In this document: positions 4,924 to 5,479 of the stretch, piece by piece
Position numbering within the stretch: the stretch's first letter is position 1
How the letters are laid out: every line of letters begins with the position of its first letter
Origin: Alphaproteobacteria bacterium UBA6062
GTDB lineage: Bacteria > Pseudomonadota > Alphaproteobacteria > Sneathiellales > Sneathiellaceae
Reading direction: 5' to 3'
NCBI GenBank assembly: GCA_002428885.1
Contig: DIYE01000336.1
Coordinates: 1 to 5,479, forward strand
Length of the DNA stretch: 5,479 nt
Program-made: the position numbers and the translations under genes
The notes under the pieces: generated by a model
Database searches by the model: none
What the model saw: the letters and a program-made list of their open reading frames with translations, nothing else
What the model was told of the DNA's origin: nothing

Positions 4924-4952
4924 AAAAAAGCCCTGCTTCTGGCAGGGCTTTT
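4924..4952 (-). terminator. Strong intrinsic terminator of the second VPLPA-CTERM gene
   Basis: On the - strand, bases 4952-4942 pair perfectly with 4936-4926 (11 bp, AAAAGCCCTGC / GCAGGGCTTTT) around a 5-base loop, ending in TTTTTT. It begins 22 bases after the stop codon. Fourteen bases on its 5' side (GGCAGGGCTTTTCC as read on +, 4941-4954) are identical to the paralog 1 terminator (3881-3894). Confidence 0.92.
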
Positions 4953-4974
4953 CCTGGAACTATCAAATTCCGGT

Positions 4975-5479
4975 TTATGCAGAGAGGCGCTTTTTGCGAC
5001 GCCATCCGATAAAGCCGAGAACGGCCATGCCTGCGCCATATAGAGGCAGAGCTGCCGGCAGCGGTACGACAGAGACGCTCATTCCGCTGATTTTAAAGTT
5101 ATCTGTGCTGAAGAAAGAGCCGTCATAGGCACCAATTCCGAACAGATCACCAGTCCATATTTGTGCAAATGTATAAGTGCCGCTTCCTGGAATATCGACA
5201 TTGAAGCTCAGGTTGTCAAAATCCAAAGAGCCATCGGCACCAGCATCAAAGAAGAAGCTAAACTCATCGTTGCTGTCGACATGCGTAAAGGAAACGCTTT
5301 CTAGAGTCACATTCCGGTCAAAATCAAAAACGATGAGGTCGTTTCCACGTCTTCCATCAACTTCGTGGCTGTCATTCCTGTTCCGGGACATGCCAAGACC
5401 AAGCGAATACTGGCCAACTCTATAATTAGGGTTCGTTGAGACGTCCCCAATTCCGTTGAAGCTTGCTGCGGTCGCGGTT
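4975..5479 (-). CDS. VPLPA-CTERM sorting domain protein (paralog 2), N-terminus outside window
   Basis: The frame is open from the right edge of the window to the TAA at 4977-4975, giving 167 residues. An internal ATG at 5391-5389 is not the start, because the frame continues upstream with family-like sequence (GIGDVSTNPNYRVGQYSLGLG). It parallels paralog 1 throughout: DGRRGNDLIVFDFD against DGYGGNDMVIFSFD, EFSFFFDAGADG against DFSFYFDATGDG, YTFAQIWTGDLFGIGA against YTFQQIWSGMTFGIGA, and then almost the same tail, VVPLPAALPLYGAGMAVLGFIGWRRKK. The calcium-like loop is weaker here, and the long insert between it and YTF in paralog 1 is shorter. The tail marks it as an exosortase substrate, so it should begin with a signal peptide just beyond the window. 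It is a separate transcription unit with its own terminator. Function is unknown beyond surface or matrix association. Confidence 0.9.
   Translation of the reverse strand, partial: TATAASFNGIGDVSTNPNYRVGQYSLGLGMSRNRNDSHEVDGRRGNDLIVFDFDRNVTLESVSFTHVDSNDEFSFFFDAGADGSLDFDNLSFNVDIPGSGTYTFAQIWTGDLFGIGAYDGSFFSTDNFKISGMSVSVVPLPAALPLYGAGMAVLGFIGWRRKKRLSA

Larger units (their letters stand above)
4579..4974. other. 396-bp AT-rich intergenic region between the two VPLPA-CTERM genes
   Basis: No coding region is supported here. It holds the paralog 1 ribosome-binding site and promoter, the TATGGTTAA repeats and CtrA-like site, and the paralog 2 terminator. In its middle is a short GC-rich island (about 4762-4795) with a small hairpin, CCGTT-TGA-AACGG at 4781-4793. 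Confidence 0.6.

Noticed and set aside
1..5479. Mobile elements, CRISPR arrays, tRNA or rRNA genes
   Set aside because: No transposase or integrase frames, no regularly spaced repeats and no cloverleaf or rRNA sequence were seen.

Overview
The window looks like chromosomal DNA from an alphaproteobacterium, probably marine or aquatic and of moderate GC. The evidence is an alphaproteobacterial-style class Ia ribonucleotide reductase pair, two proteins ending in a VPLPA-CTERM sorting tail (typical of alphaproteobacteria with an exosortase), a stand-alone ChrR-type cupin, and a CtrA-like TTAA-N7-TTAAC site. Genus cannot be read from the sequence. There are no insertion sequences, tRNAs, rRNAs or CRISPR repeats.

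Layout. (1) Bases 2-1611, + strand: the 3' end of nrdA (radical-transfer Tyr-Tyr pair and C-terminal CxxC) followed 50 bp later by a complete nrdB with all six diiron ligands and the radical tyrosine. (2) Bases 1625-2176, - strand: a TetR/NemR-like repressor that converges on nrdB with only 13 bp between stop codons. (3) Bases 2177-2267: a compact divergent control region. It holds two nearly identical palindromes (15 of 16 core bases shared), a perfect TTGACA -35 box for the + strand, and an overlapping TTGTCA for the - strand. (4) Bases 2268-3585, + strand: a two-gene operon, a glutathione S-transferase-fold protein and a ChrR-like double-cupin protein, 16 bp apart, ending in a hairpin terminator at 3600-3625. 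(5) Bases 3626-3863: no gene seen. (6) Bases 3864-5479, - strand: two tandem paralogous secreted proteins with VPLPA-CTERM tails, the second cut by the window edge. Each has its own strong terminator at the same distance from its stop codon. A 396-bp AT-rich gap between them holds a sigma70-like promoter and the CtrA-like site.

How the genes work together. NrdA and NrdB form the aerobic, oxygen-dependent ribonucleotide reductase. The TetR-GST-cupin block reads as a self-contained stress module. The repressor carries a Cys that lines up with the redox-sensing Cys106 of NemR, sits on two operators, and would control itself and a GST plus cupin pair suited to electrophile or hydroperoxide detoxification; this is inference from context. 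The two VPLPA-CTERM proteins are probably exported and handled by an exosortase encoded elsewhere, and may act in the cell envelope or exopolysaccharide matrix; their exact role is unknown.

The most notable items are the TetR/two-operator/GST/ChrR-cupin module and the duplicated VPLPA-CTERM units in which gene and terminator appear to have been copied together. Neither is proven to be a new system from sequence alone.
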